A stretch of 64,000 nt of DNA from Welwitschia mirabilis (taxonomy: Eukaryota; Gnetophyta; Gnetopsida; Welwitschiales): contig JBOZIK010000001.1 of assembly GCA_051453625.1 (NCBI GenBank), forward strand, positions 162,792,868 to 162,856,867, given 5' to 3'. Below are positions 1 to 11,739 of this stretch, piece after piece. The position numbers were made by a program, and so were the translations under genes. Under the pieces are notes generated by a model, which ran no database searches, was not told the DNA's origin, and saw nothing but the letters and a program-made list of their open reading frames with translations. Position 1 is the first letter of the stretch; every line of letters starts with the position of its first letter.

Positions 1-770
1 TAATTACATTCAAACAAGTGAGAAATTAAGTGATAAGCTATGTATTAGAGAGAATAAATTAATCATCATCCATATCATCCTATACAAATACATTTTCTTT
101 ACTTACTATTTTATTCTTTACATTTGAGTAGGTAATATACTCTCTTCTTAAGCACTTTGTTCTCTCATGAAATCTTACATGGAATTGACTTTCGTTTTAA
201 TAATCTAGTAATAAGTATATGCTAATGGAATGGTAGTTCAACTAGTGGCACAATTGTCTACCATGTAAGAAGTCATGGACCCAAAGTTTTCAATCCCTAA
301 ATGGTACAGTATAAGGTTCTAGCCATAATAGCATTATTCATTGTAGCAATTATGGTACTTGTACTTCTAATGGAAGTATAGAGACTAAAAACTTTTACTT
401 CAACATCCTCCATTCTATTTAGTAAGTGTACAGAAATTACTTATGAAGGGGGAAAAATATTATGATAAAATTGAAATAACTATATAATAAAATGGAATTT
501 AGAGATTTCGTTAAACTATAATCATGGTAAGTAATCAGGTGAAAAATAATATAGAAAATATTAAAAGATAAAAACTCTCTCCTTTATTTAATTGAATATC
601 CAATTGATTAATTTTAACAAAATTAAATAATCTCCTTAAAAAGAGACATATAGAGAAAGAGTCTTATCTTTTAAACCTAATACACTTAACAAAGAAGTGA
701 AATAAGAAAATTAAAAAAATTAAGAACTAAAGTAATAAAAGTAGATTTCATAGACCATGAATTCTTAACA
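1..770 (+). repeat. E0: 3' part of an LTR
   Basis: This non-coding AT-rich stretch ends in CTTAACA directly before a tRNA-Met-type primer binding site at 771, so its right end is read as the 3' end of an LTR of a plus-strand element (E0). The LTR start lies outside the window or is unrecognisable. No reading frame of note is present. A tRNA-like segment at 226-300 may be a separate SINE. Confidence 0.5.
226..300 (+). repeat. possible tRNA-derived SINE head
   Basis: The segment has a box A-like TAGTTCAACTAG at 234-245 and a box B-like AGTTTTCAATCCC at 285-297, spaced as in an RNA polymerase III internal promoter. The text between resembles tRNA-like heads of plant SINEs. No clear tail or flanking duplication was found, and box B has lost its invariant CG. 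It could be chance or an old tRNA pseudogene. Confidence 0.3.
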
Positions 771-782
771 TGGTATTAAAGC
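771..782 (+). promoter_or_regulatory. E0 primer binding site (tRNA-iMet type)
   Basis: TGGTATTAAAGC differs from the usual plant primer site TGGTATCAGAGC by two transitions. It directly follows an LTR-like ACA end, the normal position for minus-strand DNA priming in LTR retrotransposons. Confidence 0.65.
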
Positions 783-789
783 TAAGGCC

Positions 790-2620
790 TTGGAGCTTTA
801 GATGTCGCTTGATACACTACAATGTCTTAAATGTAATTAAGTCCTTTGTTTGGGAAATTGTAATGTTCATACTTCTAGGGAAACGTATGATCACTTAAAG
901 TCTAAGTTTGACCTCCATTGCAACTATGGATATCATGATCCATAAAAAGGGGAAAGAAGAAAATATGTACTAGCTTTTTCTTTCTTTAGATCATGGAAAA
1001 ATTGTAACACATATAAGATAGAAGTGATGAAGATCATCAAAGTGAGGACATGATTTTTATATATCATATTAGATGATGGATAATGATTATGATCATATAT
1101 TTGATGGATAATAGATGTGAAGTAGTCACTCTTTATCTTAATAATCCGAACATCCATAAGGATAGAAAGTATTAGATCTAAAAGATTTCTTAAGTTTTAA
1201 TAAAAATGTAATTACTAATAAAGTCCTCTTCAAAGAAGTAAAGATCACTAGACATCTCAAGCATATAATATTATGGAATTATTAAGGATTCACTTTAACC
1301 ACATGTAAGGGGCAAAAAAATTAGTAGTTAAATCTAAAGTTTACAGAAAGAAGTGTGGCCAACAATGAGTTATCTTATAATATCAATGTTTATGCAAGCT
1401 AAACTATGTGAAGTATTATTGCATGCACTAAGAATTAGTTAAGACATAGTCATCATATTGTAGATTTAGATACTTTTTGTTATCACGACTCAAAAAGCTG
1501 CTCCTCACTTAGTCCCTTTTGCCCTTAAATCTCATCCTAAATAAAAGAAGAAACATATGGTATTAAAGAATAAAATTTATTTTTTTGATATAATCAACAT
1601 GATTAATCTCATAAGTGATATTAAAGAAGGGAAATTAAAGGAAGAAATATCATATAATTGAAAATGTAGATGTTGTTTCTATGTAAAGGAAAATATAACT
1701 AACCTCTTATATTATAGCATTACAAAATGACAAACTAATTTTGTAAATAGAAATGGATGTTTTCAATACATTAACAATAGAAAAAGAATACCACTTCCTT
1801 TGGAATGGAATTTAAATAATGTTCATAAAAGAAGATGATACATTAGTTCTATGAAAACATTGAAGACATTCATTAACTACAAATTAGAAAATTATAGATT
1901 ATGGAAAACCAAACATATCAGTAAGATAAAAAAGGGTAACAAGAACCTATAGATCATGGATGAATGCCATAATGTTTAGAGGAGTAAGTTGATAAAAATA
2001 CTAATAAAATTGTTTATAAAAGGGTAATGGAAACTTTAAAAGTCAAAATTATCAAAACCAAATTTCATAAAAATATTCAACAAGAAATTAAACAATGTTT
2101 AAAGGAAGTTAACCTTGAATAGAAGTTAGTGGAAATGACTACATTAAGTACAAAAGAAATAAGAAAGTTAAAAGTAGTAATGACCATTACAATAAGAGAA
2201 CCTATCATGATGAATAAAAGACATAGACCTATGGGAATCATAGTATGTTATAGTTATAGAGGTAAAGGACATATGTGACAAATTTATCCACTGTTGCAAG
2301 GCCACATTGATCATATTTCACAACATCATGAGTACCTTCTATTAATCCTCAACTAGCTTAATTTTATTCTAAAGGATTAAAAACATATTAAAAATCATTT
2401 CAATTATTCATATTAACTTTCTTTAGGCATTATGACGATAACTCTCAATAGAAGTGAGATCCTACTTTTTGATAGTTGTCTATCATAAGTTATCTAGATG
2501 AAGGTTTAGAATGACTATCAGTAGAACTAGATTTGACAAAGGATGATGTGGAAGGAAGTTATTAAGTAGTTGTCTACTTCATCCATGTGGTCATCTAGAC
2601 AAATCCTAAAAGTACGATGA
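790..2620 (+). pseudogene. E0 gag and protease remnant, truncated
   Basis: No open frame survives. Two motifs support a gag-protease origin. Near 2,245-2,290 one frame reads CYSYRGKGHM, stop, QIYP, which is a CCHC zinc knuckle that has lost two cysteines. Near 2,450-2,490 a frame reads EILLFDSCLS, which resembles a retropepsin active site with the glycine lost. Reverse transcriptase never follows, because an Athila-like LTR (E1) begins soon after. The 933-2,240 stretch could not be assigned to gag from motifs, so the superfamily (gypsy more likely than copia, from the gag-protease spacing) is uncertain. Confidence 0.45.
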
Positions 2621-2639
2621 ATATAAGTGATGCAGAAAT

Positions 2640-2929
2640 GAATTAATTTATTATCAAATTGTTAATGAAATTACACCCCTTCAATTCTTGTCTTCTAATG
2701 GCTCAAACCACTAAAGCAAAACTATAAATATCCCCTAGTCATCACATTTCATATCTTTTTACATCAAAGTAACTTATAACAATTAGAACATCTTGGGAAA
2801 GATATCCATTTGCTTGAAAGAATAACTTTCTTTGGTCTCAGACTAAGGATCCTCCATTGAAGAATTTTGCTTATAAGTAAAAGTAATTGAGTACATTTTA
2901 TTATATTAATAAAGTATGCTTTTCTTATA

Positions 2930-2988
<59 letters not shown>

Positions 2989-3399
2989 GTGCACGTGCGC
3001 ATGCACGATATTCTTTATACTTCATTTTGATGTCAATTTAATACTATAATACATTAGATCTAATATTGATATAGAGTATAAGGGCCAACTTGGGTGTTAA
3101 CAAGTTGGTAAACTTAACAATTGATTACATTTAGATATTTAAATTTCCAATTCATTGCATTCACATGTCCATTTCATGAAATTCATTTTATTACATCATT
3201 TACATTATTAATTTTAATTCCTGACTAAGAAAATACCAAAATTATGATGTGCTTCTTTCATGAAATAACCTTTGAATGTTGTTGATTTCTTTACTAGATT
3301 ATGACATTTGGATTTGTGTCCTATAGTAATGTGTGCCATATGAATAGGTTGGATTTACATTAAAGAAACAAATTGTGTACATACCATGAGCTTCAAATA
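2640..3399 (+). repeat. E1 5' LTR, 3' portion
   Basis: The last ~130 bp (3,270-3,399) align by eye with the ends of the N5 LTRs: both have a GATTATGACATT block, then an AATAGG block, then a similar run to the terminus. A TATA-like ACTATAAATATCCC lies near 2,722. The segment contains a (CT)n tract. Its true start was not found; about 2,630 is chosen because E0 protease text ends there. Confidence 0.5.
2934..2986. repeat. (CT)n microsatellite
   Basis: An uninterrupted CT tract of about 53 bases, followed by a short GC-rich alternating purine-pyrimidine run at 2,987-3,007, which is unusual for this AT-rich window. It lies inside the E1 LTR. The minus-strand frame reading RE repeats here is only the microsatellite. 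Confidence 0.95.
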
Positions 3400-3402
3400 T
3401 GC

Positions 3403-3420
3403 TTGTTCTATTGCCAAGGA
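3403..3420 (+). promoter_or_regulatory. E1 primer binding site, degraded
   Basis: TTGTTCTATTGCCAAGGA aligns with the Athila/Tat-type primer site (TGGCGCCGTTGCCGGGGA). Most mismatches are transitions at former CG or GG positions. It follows the LTR-like end and precedes the gag leader. Confidence 0.5.
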
Positions 3421-3631
3421 GGTATTGGAGGATTTAAAGGTTAATTCTCCTTATAGAAGTAAGTAACTGATTTCAAGATTGTCTTTTCATGTAGTAGTGT
3501 ATATTAACACTCAAATTGGAATTACTTGTACTTTCTTCATTACCCTTGGATTTACAAGTGTTGACTTAACTATCGACATTAGTCTATATATAAATTTCTT
3601 TTTCTTTCTTTCTTTTTTTTTTTGCTTTATG

Positions 3632-3641
3632 NNNNNNNNNN
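3632..3641. other. assembly gap (10 N)
   Basis: A short run of unknown bases inside the E1 leader, after a polypyrimidine tract. Frames drawn across it are not reliable. Confidence 0.99.
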
Positions 3642-3657
3642 TCACTCTCTTGAAAAG

Positions 3658-3830
3658 AGATTGCCATTTTTTGTTATATCTATCTCTTGCACTTCATGTA
3701 ATTTTGGGGATTACCACATTTTACACAAAATTGACCTACACTTTGCACTTCATGTGATTTATTTGATTGCCACATCCATTATGGGTAGAACATACTCCCT
3801 GCACTTTGTGTCATTCTAGAGATTGTTTCC
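3658..3830 (+). repeat. ~57-bp tandem repeat in the E1 leader
   Basis: The block TTGCACTTCATGT, then ATTT, then GATTGCCACAT recurs about every 57 bases. Clear units lie near 3,687 and 3,743, with weaker ones before and after (third near 3,800). It lies between primer site and gag. Short open frames here are by-products of the repeat. Confidence 0.6.
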
Positions 3831-3929
3831 ACTTGAGTGTAAAGAAGTTTGTTTAACATTTTGTGTATATGTAAAGAGATAGTGAAGGATTATAGAGAAA
3901 AACGCTTTATTAAAGAAACTATTAAAGAA

Positions 3930-4501
3930 GATTTAGTTGATTTTACTTTAAGAAAATAGGTGAGAAAGAAAACTTTATTTCAAGAATAGAGCAAAATGAT
4001 GTTTACACATTTAGTGTTTTTTGTTCACATATTCCTAATTTAAAACCTCTAATGAATACCACTTCCAATAACTATGTATCCTTTTTTAAGAATCCTTCAC
4101 TTTCTAAAAATCCCTTAACTTCTTCAAATGATCCTTCATCCTCTTCAAATTATCTTTCTTTTAACATGGCTATAAGTTCCAACGTTATGTCCAAATCTCT
4201 TAGAGAAATAATTTAAAATAGTAAATGAGAAATCCAAAACTCTTTTGATTTACCTGTAGGAGATGATGTAGAATTAAAAAATCTTAATGCCTATCTAACA
4301 TTTTTAAGAGATTATGATGATGGCCCTTTCCACGACTTAGCTAAAATTGAACAACAAGAACCTTACTTAAGGAAATGAGAAGAAAATAATTAATAATACG
4401 AACTGCATGATTATTTTTCATTTTATACTTAGAGGCACAACTAATAATTTGTTAAGACCGCACCCCAAAAAAGCCTTAAATCATGGGATGAAGTACAAAT
4501 T
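3930..4501 (+). pseudogene. E1 gag, N-terminal part
   Basis: Gag is the structural protein that packages element RNA. A frame is open without stops from about 3,930 to 4,217, with a serine/asparagine-rich N-terminus and methionines at about 4,053 and 4,166. After two stops it continues with SFDLPVGDDVELKNLNAY and FHDLAKIEQ, matching N5 gag near 49,110-49,220 and N3 gag near 61,150. It ends KTAPQKSLKSWDEVQ at the N1 insertion. The next gag codons are found 14.5 kb away, at 18,982. Stops and a frameshift around 4,380-4,440 make it non-functional. Confidence 0.8.
4497..4501. repeat. target-site duplication of N1 (left)
   Basis: AAATT precedes the LTR end TATGACATCC and is repeated exactly at 18,982-18,986 after the opposite LTR. 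Joining the flanks through one copy restores the E1 gag frame. Confidence 0.85.
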
Positions 4502-7500
4502 TATGACATCCTCTCTTATTTTGCCCTAGTTAAGTACTTTTTTTTGCTGTTTCCTTTTTCTCTTCCTTCCTTCTTTAATATTCTTACTACTAGACATAGC
4601 AGAACCTAGGATCAAATTTTACTTTTTCCTTTATTAGCATTTTTATATTCTAAAAAAATCATGTTAATATGATATATTTACCTATAATTAATTTTTAGAT
4701 TATTTTCATATACAAACAATAGTGATGTCAAAAGTTTGTGTCCTTTACTTTTTCCTAGTTTCTATCACATAGAAAGATATCTTGTAAATAGTTAAGAAGA
4801 TGTAAACTTGTTATAAACATTCATAGATAAGTTTAAGGATAACATCTAACCAATATAATAGAAGGCTGTAACTCCCATTAATGGCATTTCAACTCAATAT
4901 CTGACCATCTTCCAAATGTAAGTTGGTTCTATTTTAGGTTCTAAACTAGATAAACATGATTGGGTTCAACTTCATAAGCTTAAGACTTCACCTCGATATA
5001 CCCCTAGTACAAGTGACAAGTGATACATGAGGTGGAAGCATGCTTACAAATAACCCTCACTTCCTTGAAACATCTTCAGATGATGCAACACAATCCATTG
5101 ATGCTAAGGGCTTAAGATATCAAGTCATACTAAGTTCATATATGGGTAAGGCAAAAGAGTGGTGATCAAATCCACTTTCAAAAGAGTATTATAAAAAAAG
5201 CAATGTAACTCACCTTGGTGATGAAATCAAAGTATGGAAGTGATCATTATTAGGATTATTTGGTTTAGTCCTATTTAGTGAATGCAACACAAACATGCAT
5301 GCATATAGTTATAACTATTATGTATATTTAATATATTATTTACCTAGTTATAATAATTCTAATCATCATTAAGTTCATTTTATAGAACAATCATGAAAGT
5401 AAAAATAAGCATACTAAAACATCTTTATTTCAAAATTATAGTAATGAAAACCTAAATAAAGGAAATATTATTTTCTTTTTTTTTCAATAATAAAAACAAA
5501 ATTTAAAATTTAGTAAATCACATCTTCATAATATACTTAAAGAAACGAATTTGTACTTAGAGCTATGCCAATCCTAGAAGTATTCTTCCATGCTTATACG
5601 ACAATCTCCATGGATTAGTACAAGGAAGATAAATAAAAGAAAGCATATCTCAAACATGATTATTAAGATATAATACTTTATTCAATATTCATATCATCAT
5701 ATTATAAGTCAAGAAAACAAGTGATAAGCCAAATACTATTTAAGTTACTTAAACTTTTAAGGTGAAAAATCTTACAAGCATGCACATTTATAGTAAGAAA
5801 AAGGAAAAGGTAAAAGATGTATTTCTATTAATAAAATACTATTTTTAGATAATGTAACTTAAGGCTACTAATAAAAACTTATCTTGTATACTCAAATTCG
5901 CTATAAAATTGTATGTAAAAAGCTTTCTATAATTTAAAACATTGATTATAATCTTTTTGAACTCTAAGGAATTATCAAACTCAAAAATTTAATAATTAAT
6001 TAATTATGAAGCAAAAGATAAATTACAATAATTGTTCATAAACTACATTTATAATAGGATCCTTAAAAGCTAACTTAAGCTATCTTGGAATTCTAAAAAT
6101 ATTATTTCTAAGGTCATGATTTAAGGTTAAAAATTGTCAAATTTTCTAAAATTACAGTCCTACCATGCTATACTAAAATGATTGTAACTTTCAATCTGCT
6201 TTGAGTTTTTAAATAATTGAAGATGTTGTGGAAAGATTATTTAGTTCCCTACAATGTAGGATTATAAATTTTATAGATATCTTAACTGTTAGTTACAGAA
6301 ATGCAAATTAATTTGTTACTATTTTTTACGTCTATTTCCTAGCATATTTTAATGAATAAATTTCTTAAAAATAATTACACATCAGAAAAATCACTGTTTT
6401 TATATTTTCATGTTCATAAACTACAATCCTAAACTTACAAAATTTTTTTTCACTAATTTATACCTACTAATTAATAAGATATTATGTTTTTATCCTATAC
6501 CTCTATTCTGGAAATTTAACTTTTGTTAAAGAAAATATAGTAGAGGTCCAACAACTAATTATATAATAATTTGAATTAGTAAAATAATGAATGCACTAGA
6601 AAAACTTATTATTTATAATATAACTTTACTAAATACTAATAATGCAAATCAATTTATAAAGAAAAATCTAATCAATTCACAAAAGCATTTATGATGAGCC
6701 TTATGATTACCATAAAGGAGTACTAGCCTGAAAGAGATTTTTGAGGATTAGACTTTGCCCCTAATAAGATGGACATAACTTATAATGATTTAAAAATATA
6801 TTTTTATAAATATTAATACAAAATAAAGATGGATACTTGAGTATATAATGAATTCCTCGAAGTTATTGCTTGGTCAAAATCATCCATTAATAACCTCAAC
6901 CACCAATCATAAGAAACCCCTCATATCTCTCCAAATCTTGGTGAGAGCTAATGGAAGAGAATAAAATATTTTTATGATATATCATAAATAGTATCTAATG
7001 CAATATTATATAATTCTGCTAAAATATTAAAAGAGATCATATGGATAACATGAGTAAAGAGCTTACTTGGAAAGATTAGTAAGTCCTTGATAGTTGAAGA
7101 TTGATGAAGATCCAAGCTTAAGAGTTCTTAGCTTCAAGCTTTCAAGTTGTAAGCTCCATAAGTAAAAGAATGAAACAAAAATAAAGTAAAGAAGAAAGTT
7201 CACTATCACAAAAAAATGAAAAGCATCTCCTCTTTTTTTTGTAAGAAGAAGAAGAGGTCTCTATATATAGATAAACAAAGGCATATAGCTTAAGATAATA
7301 AGATCACATAATTTAGAATTGATCAATGGGATGGGTAATAAGTAAAATTGGAGTACAAAAAGAGATGATATTTATAACTCATGCACCTAACTAGGGCAAG
7401 TAATCTTTTTACTTTAATTAGCAAGGTTAATTACATGCATCATTTCCTCATTCTAGCTCCTTCTTAATCCTTCATAAGCTCATAAGTAAGTTTAATTCCT

Positions 7501-8125
7501 CGAAGATACACACCAAAAGAATAAATGCACAAATTTCAAAATTCTCATGTGACATAACGAGAGAAACTCTCCAATTTCAGTGAACAAAATAATAAATAGG
7601 CTATGAATCAAGTGTCCTTACACATCTCAAGAAGATAAAAGTTATAGTATAAAAAATCTACCTATTTATCATTCTTGGGTCTAGGTAAGAGTACATGTAC
7701 ATATTCACACATTCATTTATTTCATAATGCATAAAATCTAGCATTCACATGATGCAAGAAAGAAAACGTCTATTCATAATATCATACATGTATCGCATTT
7801 ACCAAGAATTTAAATGAGTAAATAAAAGTAAAAATATATTATTATGTCCTTTTGAGAATTTTAATTTATTAGTTTTATCACATGATTTTAATTCCTTACA
7901 TAATGAGTTTATTTAATTTTAAATGTTTAGATAGCTTTTTCATAAAAACCTTTTAACATAATTATTATCATTTTCATGATAAATTATGAAAATTACAAAC
8001 TAGGATTAATTTAAAATGCCATCTCATTTTGACAAGCATTTAAAGAAGATTAATTCATCATTTGATTAAAAGCTTAATATATGTAATATTCAAGCCAACA
8101 AGGTTTACAAATATGAGATATAACA
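4502..8125 (-). repeat. N1 LTR A (3' LTR)
   Basis: A 3,624-bp long terminal repeat. On the minus strand it begins TGTTATATCTC (8,125) and ends GGATGTCATA (4,502; originally probably CACA). It matches LTR C along its length, including a 5,046-5,184 block that LTR B lacks and a block of about 850 bp (5,615-6,460) that LTR C lacks. It carries no coding sequence. A TATA-like sequence lies near 7,260. Confidence 0.85.
7259..7270 (-). promoter_or_regulatory. N1 LTR A TATA box
   Basis: Minus-strand CTATATATAGAGACC, at the position where LTR C has an equivalent TA run (18,113-18,128). It is the likely core promoter of the LTR. Confidence 0.45.
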
Positions 8126-8139
8126 TCTTCCTCTACTTA
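8126..8139 (-). promoter_or_regulatory. N1 polypurine tract
   Basis: Minus-strand TAAGTAGAGGAAGA directly abuts the LTR start TGTTATATC. This is the expected primer position for plus-strand DNA synthesis and confirms that LTR A is the 3' LTR. Confidence 0.75.
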
Positions 8140-8199
8140 GATTGATTTACTACTAGGAATTAAGATACATAAAGAGTTTGAAAAACACCTAACTACATA

Positions 8200-9480
8200 T
8201 TATGAGATGCAAAAAGATTTAGGTATTGATTTTTCATTTTTTTTCTCTAACTTCTAAGTATCTTCATCAACACTATAATTACTTCATTTTATCTTTAGTT
8301 GATGGATTTCCTTATTTCGTAAATTGATAGTCCATTACTCCAACACTGCTTCTAGATTCTTTATAGTTGAACAATCTAGTTCAACCTAAATATGAAACCA
8401 ATTTAATACATTAGAAGAATCTATAATATAATTTCTTAGCATACTTACACGAAAAACATCATGCATGTGCAATAATCAAGGAGGTAGAGCAAACTTATAT
8501 GTAACAAGTACAACTCCTTCTACTATTTCAAATGGTCTAATAATCGAGTAGCTAATTTTAATCTCTTAACTCCTGTCATTACTAATTTCATTGGTGATAC
8601 TTTAAGAAATATATGATCACCTATTTTGAACTCAAGATCTCTTCTTCAATGGTCTGATACATCTTTTATCTATTTGCTACTTCATTAAGCCTATCCTTAA
8701 TGATTCTCATTTTACTTTTTATTCTTATAACATTTATGGTTTTATCATTAATCTCTCTTCGTATTCTATCCATGAAGTGGATGCTCTATATTTTCTACTA
8801 TATAGGGCTTCAAATGGAGCCATTTGAATTGAACTTTAATAACTATTATTATATGTAAATTCTACTAATGATAGGCACTCTTCCCAACTCTTGGGATTAT
8901 CTAGAATACACACTTTAAGAAGATCTTTTAAAATTTTATTAACTCTTTTTGCTTGACCATCTATTCGAGGATGAAATGTGGTGCTTATATTTAACTTGGA
9001 TCTTAAAACCATTTGTAATTCTTACCAAAACTTAGAACTAAATTTTGAATCTCTATTAGAGATAATTAATAAAAGCATACCATGTAACTAAATAACATTT
9101 TAAACATAAAATTTAGCTATATCCTTGGCATCATAAGTAGATTTTATTAGAATAAAAGGTACTAACTTAGTTTCTCTATCACTTACCATTATGATAGAGT
9201 TATTACCTCTTTGAGTTTTTGGAAGTCCTATAATAAAGTACATGTAAATTACATCCTATTTATATTTTGAAGTATCATGAGGATAAAGTAATCCTATTAT
9301 ATTTATATGTTCTACTTTAACTTATTAACAGTGAAGGCATCTTAATAATTTTTATTTCATCTTTTGATACATTTTAGTTCCTTTAAGATGACCTACTATA
9401 GGTGGATTATGAAATTCAAACGTTATCTTATGTCTAATTCCATCTGCATTAGGAATTAAAAATCTTCCCTTGAATATGAT
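8200..9480 (-). pseudogene. N1 integrase with chromodomain-like tail
   Basis: Integrase inserts the element cDNA into the genome. Read on the minus strand from 9,480 down: an HHCC zinc-binding part (FHNPPIVGHLKGTKMYQKMK, then CLHC, about 9,430-9,335); a catalytic core with FIIGLPKTQRG, IISNRDSKF (catalytic Asp now Asn) and FHPRIDGQAKR (8,980-8,946); a long stretch to about 8,770; the GDHIFLKVSPMK block (about 8,600); and a tail near 8,225-8,290 with SVDEDT, stop, KLE, then a frameshift to MKNQYLNLFAS. The tail resembles the end of the chromodomain in chromoviral integrases. Stops and mutated catalytic residues make it dead. Confidence 0.85.
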
Positions 9481-9599
9481 AATACCATCTGAATTAATAC
9501 TAAAATGCTTAAAATCTATTTATTTTCTAACTGGTCATTTAATTTTTGATAATTCTCATCCCTGTTTTATCCCTCTAACATGATGTAGGAATTTGACTT

Positions 9600-10900
9600 T
9601 GAATTTTCACGATTATTTTGAGATAACCTTGTTCACTAAGAGCATCTACAACCTTATTTCCTTACCTTCATAGTATGAAATCTCTAAATCAAAATCACAT
9701 AGAAATTTCATCCATATTCTTTACCTCAAGTTTAAGTTTGGTTGGGTAAAAATGTATTTTAGACTCTTATGATCTGTCCAAACTTGAAACTTTACATTAT
9801 AGAGGTAACACTTTTATAAATTTAAAGTAAAAAATTACTGTACCTAATTCAAGATCATGAATAAGATAATTTATCTCATAAGTTTTAAGTTGTATTGATC
9901 CATAAGCTATTATTATTTTATCTTGTTTAAAAACTACTCTAAGACTTTCTCCAGATGCATCAATATAAACTAAAAAGATGTTTAAATCATTTGGCATTAC
10001 TAAGACTGAAGCACTAGTTAATAATTTTTTAAGACAACTAAATAATTGCTGGTTTTTTTGGTCTATTGGAAGTTTTCCTTTTTTTTTTTTTGAAAAGGCT
10101 TTTTAATGAAGAAGCTATTTTAGAGAAGTTGAAATGAATCGACAATAGTAATTAGTGATACCAAAAAATCTTCTAACCTTAATAATATTTATAGGTGTTG
10201 GACATTCTATAATTTCTCTAACTTTATCTTGATCCATTGATATGCCTTTCTTGGATATTACATGATTTAGAAATTGAATGAATTGCTTTCAAAAAAAGAA
10301 TTTTTCCATGTTAGAATTTAATTGGTAATTCCATAAAGTTTGCATTAATATTCTCAAGTGTTTCTCATGCTCTAAATAAATGAGGATATCATTAATAAAT
10401 ACTATTACAAAGAAATTAGGATGTGACTACAAGATGTAATTCATAGGACTCATAAATACTATAGGGGAATTAGTGAAACCAAAAGGAATAACAATGAAAC
10501 CATAATTCCCAGAATGGGTTTTAAATGATATTTTCTAATTATCTTCTTCCTTATTTTAACCATGATTATATTCATGTTTTAGATTAACTTTTGAGAACAC
10601 CTTATCTTTCTTGAGCTAATAAAATACGTCATCTATTATTAATAGTAGATACTTTTTCTTAATGATAACCTTATCTAGCTATTTATAACTTATTCATAAT
10701 TTTAGTATTCCATCCTTCTTCTTTAAAAATAATATAGATGCTCTTAATGGTGATACACTAAAATGACTAAAATTATTTTGTAAGAGTCTTTCAAGCTAAA
10801 TTTTTAATTCTTTCATTTCTTAAAAGAAATTCTATATGATGCCTTACAAATTGGTTGGGTTCTTAGAATTAACTTAATAAAAAACGTAACTTCCTAAGGT
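9600..10900 (-). pseudogene. N1 reverse transcriptase and RNase H
   Basis: Reverse transcriptase copies element RNA to DNA and RNase H removes the RNA strand. On the minus strand VFINDILIYLEHEKHL (about 10,410-10,365) is the catalytic motif with its first Asp changed to Asn. The segment 9,997-9,797 reads FLVYIDASGESLRVVF, then AYGSIQLKTYEINY and HDLELGTV, which is the RNase H-like domain. Numerous stops separate the conserved blocks. Order and spacing fit Ty3/gypsy pol. Confidence 0.85.
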
Positions 10901-11273
10901 GGTGGCATTTTTGGTAATTTTGTTGTAAATACATCAAGATATTTTTTGACTATTGGAATATTCTTTACTAAACTTTCTCCTTCCTTTAAGATAATTAGTT
11001 TTAGGTATAACATATAAACTAGTAAGCCCCTTATAATTTCTTCTTTTATATTCTTTACATTAGTTAAATTCTCTACTACTGATTTGTGATGAGCTTAAAA
11101 GATTATTCTTTGATTATGATTCATCATTTCTACTTGATGCTGTTCAAATTTATAACTACTTTGTTTTATATTAATTAGTTTATATTCAAAATAATGCCAT
11201 ATTTTTCTAAGTCAATAACAATTATTTGTATCTAAAAATATCTCCTACTTATGGATAGAGTATAGTTTTCAAC

Positions 11274-11465
11274 CTATTTATTAATCTTGGACATAGACCC
11301 CTTTGCTAGCGCTATGTATCCCTCAATTGGAGCACAACATAATTTTTCTCTTACAACATTACTAAGAGATATGAAGTAATGAGTTGCTCTATAATTAAAT
11401 AAAATAATTACTTCTTTATTATTAAGTAAAGCCTTACCTTCTATAACAGAGCTTTGAAATTGCAT
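11274..11465 (-). pseudogene. N1 protease
   Basis: This 63-residue open segment reads GKALLNNKEVIILFNYRATHYFIS. It is a retropepsin-like domain in which the active-site triad (normally Asp-Ser-Gly) has become Asn-Tyr-Arg, so it cannot be catalytic. It lies between the zinc knuckle and reverse transcriptase, as in chromoviruses. The methionine at the start is incidental. Confidence 0.8.
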
Positions 11466-11563
11466 CCTTTTATTATCTACTACTATTCAAAGTTATCTTA
11501 TTGACTAAGGCTTTTTTTTTTTTTTTTTTAAGGATTTTCTAGTTGCTGTTTAAAAGGGTCTTT

Positions 11564-11663
11564 NNNNNNNNNNNNNNNNNNNNNNNNNNNNNNNNNNNNN
11601 NNNNNNNNNNNNNNNNNNNNNNNNNNNNNNNNNNNNNNNNNNNNNNNNNNNNNNNNNNNNNNN
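11564..11663. other. assembly gap (100 N) with duplicated flanks
   Basis: The ~60 bases before the gap (11,504-11,563) are repeated almost exactly after it (11,664-11,722), both running through the same long T tract. The gap therefore probably marks two overlapping contigs that were not merged, with little or nothing missing. Confidence 0.9.
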
Positions 11664-11739
11664 ACTAAGGCTTTTTTTTTTTTTTTTTAAGGATTTTATA
11701 GTTGCTGTTTAAAAGGGTCTTTATTATGTAATGGAAATT

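Noticed and set aside
234-297. Functional tRNA gene
   Set aside because: Box B is degraded and no acceptor-stem pairing was found.
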